The position numbers were made by a program, and so were the translations under genes. Under the pieces are notes generated by a model. The model ran no database searches and had not been told where the DNA came from. It saw only the letters and a program-made list of their open reading frames with translations. Below are positions 45,932-54,771 of a stretch of 64,000 nucleotides of DNA, piece after piece. Where the stretch lies: the NCBI RefSeq assembly GCF_008806345.1, contig NZ_VZZJ01000012.1, positions 86,295-150,294 on the forward strand, in the 5' to 3' direction. Source of the stretch: Methylobacterium planeticum (lineage in GTDB: Bacteria; Pseudomonadota; Alphaproteobacteria; Rhizobiales; Beijerinckiaceae). Every line of letters begins with the position of its first letter. The stretch's first letter is position 1.

Positions 45932-46879
45932 ATGCTCGACACGGACGACCTTCGCTTCTTCGCCGCAATCGCCTCCGCGCACTCCCTCGCGGCGGCGGCG
46001 CGCGACCTGAACGTCTCGCCGCCCGCCGTGACCCAACGGTTGCGGGCCCTGGAACGACGTCTCGGAATCCACCTCGTCGACCGCTCCGGGCGCGGCCTCA
46101 CTCTGACCGACGAGGGCGCGCTGTTGGCCGAGCGCGGCCGCCGCCTCCTCGACGCCTTCGGCGACCTCGACGACGCTCTCGCGGCGCGCCGCGGGGAGGT
46201 CACCGGACATCTGCGGATCGTGGCGCCGCTGGGCTTCGGACGCCGCTACGTGGCACCGGTGGTCGCGTCATTCCGGGCCCGGCACCCGCAGGTCAGGATC
46301 GACCTGCAGCTCTCGGACCGGCTCGGGCGGATGCCGTCCGAGGCCTGGGATCTCGCTATCCATGTTGGCGAGACCCGGGACCTGACGTCGAGCCTGACGC
46401 TGCGGACCCTCGCGCCGAACGCGCGCGTGGTCTGCGCGGCGCCCACATATCTGGGCGGGCGCGACGCTCCACGTGCGCCGAGCGACCTGCGCGCCCACAC
46501 CTGCATCGCCCTGCGGGAGAATGACGAGGATGTCGCACTCTGGCGCTTCCGCTCCGGCAGGCACGCGGAGGAACGCGTCCGGATCGAGCCGGAGCTGGCC
46601 AGCAACGACGGTGAGGTCGCACGCGGCTGGGCGCTCGCCGGTCTCGGCGTGATTGTGCGCTCCGAGTGGGACGTCGCGGACGATATCAATGCCGGACGCC
46701 TGATCCGACTGCTGCCAGGCTACAGCCTGCCCGCGGCACCGGTGGTGGCCCTGCTCGGCGCGGGGCCGCGGGCCCGGGCTGCGAGGACGCAACGGTTTCT
46801 GGAAGCACTGAGAGGCGCGCTGACGCCGACGCCATGGCATCTGACCGAGGGCTCGGGCACGGATCCTGCCGAGCCGTGA
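45932..46879 (+). CDS. LysR-family transcriptional regulator
   Basis: A 315-residue LTTR. The N-terminal HTH (FFAAIASAHSLAAAARDLNV, SPPAVTQRLRALERRLGIHL) and effector domain (GHLRIVAPLGFGRRYVAPVV; SYSLPAAPVVALLGAG) are intact. It starts 101 bases from the divergent DSD1-like gene, the classic arrangement for LysR control of a neighbouring operon. A GTG at 45923 would add three residues. Confidence 0.92.
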   Translation: MLDTDDLRFFAAIASAHSLAAAARDLNVSPPAVTQRLRALERRLGIHLVDRSGRGLTLTDEGALLAERGRRLLDAFGDLDDALAARRGEVTGHLRIVAPLGFGRRYVAPVVASFRARHPQVRIDLQLSDRLGRMPSEAWDLAIHVGETRDLTSSLTLRTLAPNARVVCAAPTYLGGRDAPRAPSDLRAHTCIALRENDEDVALWRFRSGRHAEERVRIEPELASNDGEVARGWALAGLGVIVRSEWDVADDINAGRLIRLLPGYSLPAAPVVALLGAGPRARAARTQRFLEALRGALTPTPWHLTEGSGTDPAEP

Positions 46880-47038
46880 GGATCGAGGCTCGTCCGCCGG
46901 ACCTGTCCGATTCCCCTCGACGCGCGTTTCCGGAAGGCGCCCACCGGCTCCTTCAACCGCCACGGACAGCACCATGGGAGCGGATGCAGCGGCGGGCCCG
47001 GGTCGGACCCTGCTGCGCCGCGACCGGCCCGGCAGCGG

Positions 47039-50000
47039 TCAGGCGGCTTCCGTGACGCGGTCCCGGTGAATGACCGGAGCGTTGTCGCCATGCTGCTTCA
47101 GCGGCCGGTTGCCGCTCAAGCCGCGCAGCAGCACGTAGAACACCGGCGTCAGGAAGAGCCCGAAGGCGGTCACTCCGATCATGCCGGAGAACACAGCGAC
47201 GCCCATGGCGCTGCGCATCTCCGAGCCGGCCCCGGTCGCGGTCACGAGGGGCAGGACGCCCATGATGAAGGCCATCGACGTCATCAGGATCGGGCGCAGG
47301 CGCAGGCGGCTCGCCTCGATCGCTGCCTGGAGCGGGGTGCGGCCGGTGAATTCCAGCTCGCGGGCGAATTCGACGATCAGGATGGCGTTCTTGGCCGACA
47401 ATCCGACGAGGACGATGAGGCCGATCTGCGTGAACACGTTGTTGTCGCCCGCCGACAGCCAGACGCCGAACATGGCGGCAAGCAGGCCCATCGGGACGAT
47501 CAGGAGGATCGCCAGCGGCAGGGCGAGGCTCTCGTATTGTGCAGCCAGGACGAGGAAGACCAGCAGCAGGGCCAGCGGGAAGACCCAGATCCCGGAATTG
47601 CCGGCGATGAATTCCTGGTAGGTCAGATCCGTCCACTCGAACGCGAAGCCGCGCGGCAGGGTGTCGGCCGCGATGCGCGTCGCCGCGGCCTGGGCCTGGC
47701 CCGAGGAGTAGCCGGGGGCCGCGCCCGCATTGATGTCGGCGGACAGGAACCCGTTGTAGCGCATGGCCCGCTCCGGGCCCGCGCTCTGCCGCACGCGGAG
47801 CAGGGCCGAGAGCGGCACCATCTCCCCGGAGCCGGCCCGGACCTTGAGCAGCCCGACGTCGTCCGAGCGCGCGCGGAAGGGCGCGTCGGCCTGGACCCGG
47901 ACCGAGTAGGTGCGGCCGAACTTGTTGAAGTCGTTGACGTAGAGCGAACCGAGATAGATCTGCAGCGTATCGAACACGTCCGTCACCGGGATCCGGAGCT
48001 GGCGCGCCTTCGTCCGGTCGAGGTCGGCGAAGAGCTGCGGCACGTTCATCTGGAAGCTCGAGAACAGCCCGGCGAGTTCCGGTGCCTGCGCGGCCTTGGC
48101 CATGAAGGCCTTGGTGGCCTCGTTCAGCGCCTCGTAGCCGAGGCCCGCCCGATCCTCGATCTGGAGCTTGAAGCCCCCGATGGTGCCGAGGCCGTTGACG
48201 GGCGGCGGCGGGAACATCGCGATGAACGCCTCGGGGATCGCGGCGTACTTCCTGTTGAGCGACTGCGCGATGGCGGCCCCGTTGAGCGCGGGGGACCTGC
48301 GCTCCTCGAAGGGCTTCAGGGTCGAGAAGACGATTCCGGAATTCGAGCTGTTGGTGAAGCCGTTGATGGACAGGCCCGGGAAGGCGACCGCGCTCTCGAC
48401 GCCGGGTTCCTTCAGGGCGATCTCGCTCATGCGGCGGATCACCTCCTCGGTCCGGTCGAGGGTCGCTCCGTCGGGAAGCTGCGCGAAGCCGACGAGGTAC
48501 TGCTTGTCCTGGCCCGGCACGAAGCCGCCGGGGATCTGGCGAAACAGCAACGCGGTCAGCCCGACGAGCACGACGTAGAGTACCATCATCGTCGCCTTGC
48601 GCGAGACGACGAAGCCGACGCCGCGCCCGTAGCCGCTCGACGCCTGCCCGAAGGCCCGGTTGAAGCGGCGGAAGAACCATCCGAGCAGCGTATCGAGGAT
48701 GCGGGTGAGCCGGTCCTTGGGGGCGTGGTGGTCCTTGAGGAGGAGCGCCGAGAGCGCCGGGGACAGGGTCAGCGAGTTGATGGCCGAAATCACCGTCGAG
48801 ATCGCGATGGTCAGGGCGAACTGCTTGTAGAACTGGCCCGTCAGGCCGCTGATGAAGGCCAGCGGCACGAACACCGCGACGAGGACGAGCGCGATGGCGA
48901 TGATCGGGCCCGAGACCTCGCGCATGGCCTGGTAGCTCGCCTCGCGTGGCGAGAGCCCGCTCTCGATGTTTCGCTCGACGTTCTCGACCACCACGATGGC
49001 GTCGTCGACCACGATGCCGATGGCGAGCACGAGGCCGAACAGGCTCAGCGCGTTGATCGAGAACCCGAAGGCATGCATCACCGCGAAGGTGCCGACGATG
49101 GAGACCGGCACGGCCAGAAGGGGAATGATCGAGGCCCGCCATGTCTGCAGGAACAGGATCACCACGAGGACCACGAGGGCGATGGCCTCCAAAAGCGTGT
49201 GGATGACCGCCTCGATGGAGGCGCGCACGAACTGCGTCGGGTCGTAGACGATCTGGTAATCGACCCCCTCGGGCATGGTCTGCTTGATCTCCGCCATGGT
49301 CCGGCGGACCTCGTCCGAGATCTGGATGGCGTTCGAGCCGGGCGACTGGGAGATCGGGATCGCGACGGCCGACTTGTTGTCGAGGAGCGAGCGCAAAGCG
49401 TAATCCGAGGCCCCGAGCTCGATCCGCGCGAGGTCGCGCAGCCGGGTGATCTCGCCGTCCGCCCCCGTCTTGACCACGATGTCGCCGAACTGCTCCTCGC
49501 TGTTCAGGCGCCCCTCGGCATTGAGCGACAGCTGCAGGTCGAGGCCGGGAACCGCCGGCGACGAGCCGATGACGCCGGCCGCCGCCTCCACGTTCTGGGC
49601 CTGGATCTCGCGCACGACGTCGCCGGCGGAGAGGCCGTGCTCCGCAACCTTCTGCGGGTCGAGCCAGATGCGCATCGCGTAGTCGCCGGAGCCGAAGAGC
49701 TGCACCTGTCCGACGCCGTCGAGGCGGGCCAACCGGTCCTTGATGTTCAGCACCGCGTAGTTGCGCAGGTACGTCATGTCGTAGCGGCCGTTCGGCGACA
49801 CGAGGTGAACGACCATGGTCAGGTCGGGGGAGCTCTTCACCGTGACGATGCCGAGCTGGCGCACGACCGCCGGCAGGCGCGGCTCGGCCTGCGACACGCG
49901 GTTCTGCACGAGCTGCTGGGCTTTGTCGGGGTCGGTGCCGAGCCGGAACGTCACGGTCAGCGTCATGATGCCGTCCGTGGTGGCCTGGCTCGACATGTAG

Positions 50001-50233
50001 AGCATGCCCTCGACGCCGTTGATCTGCTCCTCGATCGGCGTCGCCACCGTCTCGACGATGACCTTGGGGTTGGCGCCCGGGAAGGTCGCCCGGACGACGA
50101 CCGAAGGCGGCACCACGTCCGGGTACTCGGAGATCGGCATCGCGAAGAGCGAGATCAGGCCCAGGATGAAGATCAGCACCGAGAGCACGCCCGCGAAGAT
50201 CGGGCGGTCGATGAAGAATTTCGAGAGGTTCAT
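47039..50233 (-). CDS. RND multidrug efflux transporter (HAE1/AcrB type)
   Basis: A 1064-residue inner-membrane pump. The N-terminus is MNLSKFFIDRPIFAGVLSVL. Proton-relay residues are seen as Asp-Asp in GIVVDDAIVVVENVERNIE (helix 4) and Lys in GLSAKNAILIVEFARELEF (helix 10). Porter-domain segments such as VQLFGSGDYAMRIWLDP and the HAE1 pattern SISEYP-like ISEYPDVVPPSVVVRATFPG are complete. It would expel lipophilic compounds through an outer-membrane channel not encoded here. The adaptor gene lies just upstream with 112 bases between, the pair being read from the TetR-controlled promoter. Confidence 0.96.
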   Translation of the reverse strand: MNLSKFFIDRPIFAGVLSVLIFILGLISLFAMPISEYPDVVPPSVVVRATFPGANPKVIVETVATPIEEQINGVEGMLYMSSQATTDGIMTLTVTFRLGTDPDKAQQLVQNRVSQAEPRLPAVVRQLGIVTVKSSPDLTMVVHLVSPNGRYDMTYLRNYAVLNIKDRLARLDGVGQVQLFGSGDYAMRIWLDPQKVAEHGLSAGDVVREIQAQNVEAAAGVIGSSPAVPGLDLQLSLNAEGRLNSEEQFGDIVVKTGADGEITRLRDLARIELGASDYALRSLLDNKSAVAIPISQSPGSNAIQISDEVRRTMAEIKQTMPEGVDYQIVYDPTQFVRASIEAVIHTLLEAIALVVLVVILFLQTWRASIIPLLAVPVSIVGTFAVMHAFGFSINALSLFGLVLAIGIVVDDAIVVVENVERNIESGLSPREASYQAMREVSGPIIAIALVLVAVFVPLAFISGLTGQFYKQFALTIAISTVISAINSLTLSPALSALLLKDHHAPKDRLTRILDTLLGWFFRRFNRAFGQASSGYGRGVGFVVSRKATMMVLYVVLVGLTALLFRQIPGGFVPGQDKQYLVGFAQLPDGATLDRTEEVIRRMSEIALKEPGVESAVAFPGLSINGFTNSSNSGIVFSTLKPFEERRSPALNGAAIAQSLNRKYAAIPEAFIAMFPPPPVNGLGTIGGFKLQIEDRAGLGYEALNEATKAFMAKAAQAPELAGLFSSFQMNVPQLFADLDRTKARQLRIPVTDVFDTLQIYLGSLYVNDFNKFGRTYSVRVQADAPFRARSDDVGLLKVRAGSGEMVPLSALLRVRQSAGPERAMRYNGFLSADINAGAAPGYSSGQAQAAATRIAADTLPRGFAFEWTDLTYQEFIAGNSGIWVFPLALLLVFLVLAAQYESLALPLAILLIVPMGLLAAMFGVWLSAGDNNVFTQIGLIVLVGLSAKNAILIVEFARELEFTGRTPLQAAIEASRLRLRPILMTSMAFIMGVLPLVTATGAGSEMRSAMGVAVFSGMIGVTAFGLFLTPVFYVLLRGLSGNRPLKQHGDNAPVIHRDRVTEAA

Positions 50234-50345
50234 GTCGCCCTCCGGGGGCGAGAGAGGCCGAAGGGGGCCGGGCCGACCGACGGACGGCCGCCGCGATCGG
50301 CGCTTCGGGGGGCGGGAACGATAAACGGGAGGGGCGGGGTGGCCG

Positions 50346-51605
50346 TCAGCGCTGCGCGAGCTTGCGGGTCCCGGAGGCGGTGTCCTGCGGCCGCGCACCC
50401 ATGGCGACGGGCTCGGGACGCACCAGGGTGCCGGGACGGATGCGCTGGAGCCCGTTGACCACGATGCGCTCGCCGCCGGACAGTCCGGAGGTCACCACGC
50501 GCAGGCCGTCGACGGCCCTGCCGAGATGCACCGCACGGAACTCGGCCCGGCCGTCCGCGCCCACCACGAGAACGAACTTCTTGTCCTGGTCGGTGCCGAC
50601 GGCCCGCTCGTCCACGAGCAGGAGCGTCTCGGGCGCAGCCTGGCCGAGCCGCATGCGAGCGAACTGGCCGGGAATCAGACGGCCGTCGCGATTGGCGAAG
50701 GTCGCGCGGACGCGGACCGTGCCGCTGCGCGCATCGACCTTGTTGTCGATGAACTGGAGGTGCCCCTTGGCGCGGGCCCCGTCGGCCGTCACCATCTCGA
50801 CCGGGATGCGGTCGAGCTTGCCGCGCCCGCCCAACGGTTCGGCGATCGATGCAAGCGCCTTCAGGATGACGGTCTCGTCCGCGTCGAAGCTGGCGTAGAC
50901 GGGATCGACCGACACGAGGGTGGTCAGCACGGCGGCGCCGGCTCCCGTGGCGACGAGGTTGCCCGGCGTGATCTCGCGGCGTCCGACGCGGCCACCGACT
51001 GCGGCCCGCACCTCCGTATAGCCGAGGTTCAGGCGTGCCGCCTCGAGCGCCGCCTTCGCGGCGTCCAGGCTCGCTTTCGCCTCCTTGAAGGCGTTGGCGC
51101 GCACGTCGAGGTCGCGCGCCGTGACGATGCGCTGGTCCGACAGCCTCTGCCCGCGTTCGAGGTCGCTCGATGTCAGGGCGACGCGGGCCTCGGCGCCGGC
51201 CACCTGCGCGTCCAGGCGCTGGACCTCGGCCGCGTAGGGCGCGGGGTCGATGCTCACCAGAAGGTCCCCGGCCTTGACCAGCTCGCCCTCGGCAAAGTGC
51301 GTCGCCTGGATCGCGCCGCCGACGCGCGCCCGCACGTCGATGCGATCGACCGCCTCCAGGCGACCCGAGAACTCGTCCCACAGGATGATTTCGCGGGGCT
51401 CGACGGCCGCGACCGCGGCGGGCATCGCCGATTCGGCCGGCGCCGGTGCGGCGACGGCCTCCGACCCGCGCGGCATCGATGCCGACACGAGCTGGTAGGA
51501 TGCGCCCGCCAACAATACGAGCGCGAGGCCGGCCCCGGCGCTGCGCCGGACGAGAAAACGGCCTAGGGACATGTCAGGCTGAGGGTTCACGACGAACTCC
51601 GACAT
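50346..51605 (-). CDS. RND efflux periplasmic adaptor (membrane fusion protein)
   Basis: A 419-residue MFP. A single N-terminal membrane segment (LALVLLAGASYQL) is followed by the lipoyl/hairpin regions (DEFSGRLEAVDRIDVRARVG, GDLLVSIDPAPYAAEVQRLD, coiled coil to about residue 165) and the barrel domains (GQFARMRLGQAAPETLLLVD). It would bridge the RND pump and an outer-membrane channel. Start at 51605 lies inside a 26-bp dyad that looks like the TetR operator; ATG 51572 (MSLGRFL) is an alternative start that would leave the operator wholly upstream. Confidence 0.94.
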   Translation of the reverse strand: MSEFVVNPQPDMSLGRFLVRRSAGAGLALVLLAGASYQLVSASMPRGSEAVAAPAPAESAMPAAVAAVEPREIILWDEFSGRLEAVDRIDVRARVGGAIQATHFAEGELVKAGDLLVSIDPAPYAAEVQRLDAQVAGAEARVALTSSDLERGQRLSDQRIVTARDLDVRANAFKEAKASLDAAKAALEAARLNLGYTEVRAAVGGRVGRREITPGNLVATGAGAAVLTTLVSVDPVYASFDADETVILKALASIAEPLGGRGKLDRIPVEMVTADGARAKGHLQFIDNKVDARSGTVRVRATFANRDGRLIPGQFARMRLGQAAPETLLLVDERAVGTDQDKKFVLVVGADGRAEFRAVHLGRAVDGLRVVTSGLSGGERIVVNGLQRIRPGTLVRPEPVAMGARPQDTASGTRKLAQR

Positions 51606-51627
51606 CTGTAGAGTTCGCTACACATGT
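51602..51627. promoter_or_regulatory. TetR operator candidate, 26-bp dyad
   Basis: ACATCTGTAG - six bases - CTACACATGT: the 10-bp arms are complementary at nine positions. It sits between the divergent adaptor and tetR genes, where a TetR-family repressor commonly binds, and would block both promoters. Confidence 0.65.
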
Positions 51628-51693
51628 CGGCATGGACGCCGGGCGTCAAGAGACTTATCTACCACTCGATACAAAAGTTGGAGCCAGCAGACA

Positions 51694-52308
51694 ATGGTGA
51701 TGGGGCGGCCTCGGTCCTTCGACGCGGACATGGCCCTCGACGAGGCGATGGAGGTGTTCTGGCGCCACGGCTACGACGGCGCCAGCCTCGCCATGCTGAC
51801 GAAGGCGATGGGCATCAAGGCGCCGAGCCTGTACGCGGCCTTCGGCAGCAAGGAAGGCCTCCTCAAGGCCGCCCTCGACCGCTACGCGCAGAGGCGCTCC
51901 GAGCACATGCGCTACGTGCTCGCCGGCCCGAGCGCGCGCGCCGTGGCCGAGCGCTTCCTGAGCAGCATCGCCGAGAGCCACACGGATCCGGCCAATCCCC
52001 CGGGCTGCCTGCTCGTGCAAGGGGGGCTCGCCTGTGGGGCGGGCTCGGAGAACATCCCCTTCGAGCTGGCGTCCCGCCGCGCCCAAACGGAGACGGAACT
52101 CCGGGAGCGGTTCATCCAGGCCAAGCAGGATGGCGATCTCACGGACGACGCCGACCCGGCAGCGCTCGCGCGCTTCCTCTCGACGGTCGCCTCCGGCATG
52201 GGAGTCCTGGCCTCATCCGGCGCCAACCGCGACGCCCTGCGGGAGGTCGCGCGCGTCTCACTCAGCGCATTCCCGGGACACCGTGAGAGGGGCGGCGCGA
52301 TGCTGTGA
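51694..52308 (+). CDS. TetR-family repressor of the efflux operon
   Basis: A 204-residue one-component regulator. The HTH (ALDEAMEVFWRHGYDGASLA, then KAPSLYAAFGSKEGLLKAAL) is AcrR/TetR-like and the C-terminal ligand domain contains Cys residues (PPGCLLVQGGLACGAGSENI) as in YafC/YxaF-type members. Starts at 51694 or 51700 are both possible; GGAG precedes the first by about ten bases. Divergent from the adaptor gene with a dyad between, it probably represses the efflux operon and itself. Confidence 0.92.
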   Translation: MVMGRPRSFDADMALDEAMEVFWRHGYDGASLAMLTKAMGIKAPSLYAAFGSKEGLLKAALDRYAQRRSEHMRYVLAGPSARAVAERFLSSIAESHTDPANPPGCLLVQGGLACGAGSENIPFELASRRAQTETELRERFIQAKQDGDLTDDADPAALARFLSTVASGMGVLASSGANRDALREVARVSLSAFPGHRERGGAML

Positions 52309-52482
52309 GATCGAAGAGCGTTTCCGTGCGCGAGCGAGTGGCTGCGTCGGATTGGGGCTGCGCGCTGAGACCCGCAGGCGCACGCGCGAACCCTGCGCCA
52401 CCAAGGCTTCCGCGGCACGGACACGCGTTGCGCCCACCTCAGCCGGTAAGCGGCTATGTCATTGTTGAAGCTGAGGAAATTA

Positions 52483-52558
52483 TGGTGCCGCAAGAGGGAT
52501 TCGAACCCCCGACCCCCTCATTACGAATGAGGTGCTCTACCAGCTGAGCTATTGCGGC
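52483..52558 (-). tRNA. tRNA-Thr (anticodon CGU)
   Basis: 76 bases including encoded CCA. Acceptor stem GCCGCAA pairs with TTGCGGC; the D-arm is AGCTCAGCTGGTAGAGC; the anticodon arm CCTCA-TTCGTAA-TGAGG carries anticodon CGT; the T-arm GGGGGTTCGAATCCC is canonical. It reads threonine ACG codons. Confidence 0.97.
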
Positions 52559-52809
52559 GCGATCGCGACGGCGGTTCAGCGCGGCGGATCGTTCGGGTCA
52601 GGCTCATATCCGGCCGGGTCCGAGTTGGCAAGGCGTGAAGGCAAGGCGTGATGGCAAGGCCGGCGGGCAAGCGGCAGCGCTCGCGCGTTCGATCCCGCGA
52701 TCCGATGCAGGCGTGCCACGGCGGGCCGCGATGACGAGCCCGGGCTGGACGGCTGCTTGACGGGAGGCGAGGGGGGCAGAAGGGTGTGGGCCTTGTCGGA
52801 AAGGCCCTC

Positions 52810-53280
52810 ATGTCGCTGATCGCTCGCCTCCGGGCCTATGCCGCCGATGCGTTCGGCATCGCGCCGCCAACGGAGGCGGTGGAGGATGACGAGCATCTTG
52901 CCGCCACCGCGCTCCTCGTGCACGTCGCCCGGGCGGACGGCGTCCTGGCTCCGGCCGAGACCGAGCGGCTGGCGCGGGTGGTGCGGGGGCGCTACGCCGC
53001 GACCGCGGAGGCGGCCGATGCGCTGATCGCGCGGGCCTCCTCCTTCGATGCGGAGACGCGCGACGTCGCCATGCTCGTCGAGATGATCGGGCGCGACGCC
53101 GACGGGCCCGAGCGCCGCCGGCTCCTCGCCATGGCGTGGTCGGTGGCGGGCGCGGACGGCGCCGTCGACGAGTTCGAGGAGGCCTTGGTCTGGCGCCTCG
53201 GCAAGCTTCTGGGCTTCGACGACGGCGCCATCGCGGGCGCGCGCGGCGAGGGGCTCGCCGGCCGGGTGCCAACCAAGTGA
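52810..53280 (+). CDS. TerB-family protein
   Basis: A 156-residue cytoplasmic protein of the TerB/tellurite-resistance-like superfamily: LAATALLVHVARADGVLAPA, ERLARVVRGRYAATAEAADA and LLAMAWSVAGADGAVDEFEE form the metal-binding helical repeats with acidic residues in DGxxxxxE patterns. ATG at 52810 gives MSLIARLRAYAADAFG. It sits 25 bases upstream of the cidA-like gene and probably belongs to its transcription unit. Confidence 0.88.
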   Translation: MSLIARLRAYAADAFGIAPPTEAVEDDEHLAATALLVHVARADGVLAPAETERLARVVRGRYAATAEAADALIARASSFDAETRDVAMLVEMIGRDADGPERRRLLAMAWSVAGADGAVDEFEEALVWRLGKLLGFDDGAIAGARGEGLAGRVPTK

Positions 53281-53305
53281 AGCCGGGCCGCAGGAGCTGC
53301 CGCGC

Positions 53306-53725
53306 GTGATCGCGAGCCTCACCCTGATCCTGCTCGCGCAGCTCCTCGGCGAGGGGATCGCGCGCTCGAGTGGATTGCCGGTGCCCGGCCCGGTCATCGG
53401 CATGGCCTTGATGCTCGGCTTCCTGGTCCTGCGCGACCGCGGCCCGCGCCTGGTGCCGCGGCTGCTGCCGCCGCCCTTGACGGACGGCACGCTGGAGCGC
53501 ACCGGCAAGGGGCTCCTCGCCAACCTCTCGCTGATGTTCGTGCCGGCGGGCGCCGGCATCGTCGGGCGCCTCGACGTGCTGGAGGCGCAGGGGGCGAAGC
53601 TCGCCCTGGTGCTCGTGGTCTCGACGGCGGCCGCGCTCCTCGCCACGGTCCTGACCTTCCTGGCGGTGCAGCGCCTGATCGTACCGCCCGCTCCCCCGGA
53701 GGCGCCGCCGGAGCGGGCGCGATGA
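53306..53725 (+). CDS. CidA/LrgA-family membrane protein
   Basis: A 139-residue holin-like protein with four helices and the CidA signature GEGIARSSGLPVPGPVIGMA plus the conserved GLLANLSLMFVPAGAGI. It starts at GTG 53306. The stop overlaps the partner gene by four bases (ATGA). CidA/LrgA with CidB/LrgB form membrane complexes linked to murein hydrolase control or pyruvate/glycolate transport. Confidence 0.9.
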   Translation: MIASLTLILLAQLLGEGIARSSGLPVPGPVIGMALMLGFLVLRDRGPRLVPRLLPPPLTDGTLERTGKGLLANLSLMFVPAGAGIVGRLDVLEAQGAKLALVLVVSTAAALLATVLTFLAVQRLIVPPAPPEAPPERAR

Positions 53726-54438
53726 GCGGCGAGTTCGCGGTCTGGGTCTATCTCTCGCGCACGCCGCTTCTGTGGCTGACCGTCACCCTCGCGGCCTACC
53801 TGATCGCCGACCGGATCGCGGCCGCCACGGGTCGGCACCCGATCGCGAACCCGGTGCTCATCGCGATCGTGCTGGCCGGCGCCGTGCTGGCCCTGACGGG
53901 CACACCCTACGCCACCTACTTCCAGGGCGCGCAATTCGTGCACTTCCTGCTCGGGCCCGCCACGGTGGTGCTGGCCCTGCCCCTCTACGAGCACCGGGCC
54001 ACGGTGATGCGCGCCCTCATGCCGATGCTCGCCGCCCTGGCGATCGGCTGCGGCGTGGCGCTCGGCTCCGCGATCGGGCTCGCCAGCCTCCTCGGGGTGC
54101 CGCGCGGCGTGATCGTATCGTTGAGCCCGAAATCCGTCACGTCCGGCGTCGCCATGGGCGTCTCCGAAGCGCTCGGCGGCGACCCGACCCTGACGGCGGT
54201 TCTGGTGATGATCACCGGCGTCACCGGGGCGATCCTGGTCACCCCGATGATGAACCTGCTGCGGGTGCGGGACATGCGGGCCCGCGGCTTCGCGGCGGGG
54301 CTCGCGGCCCACGGCGTCGGCACCGCCCGCGCCTTCCAGGTCAGCGAGGTCGCCGGCACCTTCGCGGGGATCGCGATGGGGCTCAACGCCTTCCTAACCG
54401 CGATCCTCGTGCCGATCGCGCTCGGCTTCCTGCGCTGA
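53722..54438 (+). CDS. CidB/LrgB-family membrane protein
   Basis: A 238-residue protein with 6-7 helices and LrgB motifs: TPYATYFQGAQFVHFLLGPA, SLSPKSVTSGVAMGVSEALG and GLAAHGVGTARAFQVSEVAG. It is translationally coupled to the CidA-like gene. The TerB-CidA-CidB trio is followed by an unrelated forward-strand unit. Confidence 0.93.
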   Translation: MSGEFAVWVYLSRTPLLWLTVTLAAYLIADRIAAATGRHPIANPVLIAIVLAGAVLALTGTPYATYFQGAQFVHFLLGPATVVLALPLYEHRATVMRALMPMLAALAIGCGVALGSAIGLASLLGVPRGVIVSLSPKSVTSGVAMGVSEALGGDPTLTAVLVMITGVTGAILVTPMMNLLRVRDMRARGFAAGLAAHGVGTARAFQVSEVAGTFAGIAMGLNAFLTAILVPIALGFLR

Positions 54439-54771
54439 ACGGCGTCCCGGATCTCGGTACGGTGCTGCGCGGTAGCCGAGCGCACGCGCTGCGGGCGCGG
54501 TGCTGATGCTCGGGCTGTGTTCTCGACGCACTTGTGGCCGACGCGTTTTTGCTCAGAAATGCCCCGCGAGGCGCCGGCCGGTTCAATTCAGCGGCGGGTC
54601 GGGCGCGCGTGAAGACTGTCGTTCGCAGCCCGGACTGCGACGAAGGCCAGCATGCGGGCCCGGATCGACGCGGCTTTGACTGTAAGCGCGCGCATCTACA
54701 CAGGTCGCTTCGTACGATAGCGCTCGAACGGGTCGCGCACGACGCGTGAGGACGGGTTTGGTGCAGTCATC
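54439..54771. other. Intergenic leader before the FecR-domain giant protein
   Basis: 333 bases without a credible gene. It contains a T-run at 54545-54549 and several CG-rich dyads but no clear terminator. The start codon for the next gene is a GTG with only a weak Shine-Dalgarno. Confidence 0.4.

Noticed and set aside
47066..50458. 1130-codon open frame on the plus strand opposite the RND pump
   Set aside because: It is rich in Arg/Asp/His/Gly and mirrors the codon pattern of the RND gene; no family features, a typical high-GC shadow.
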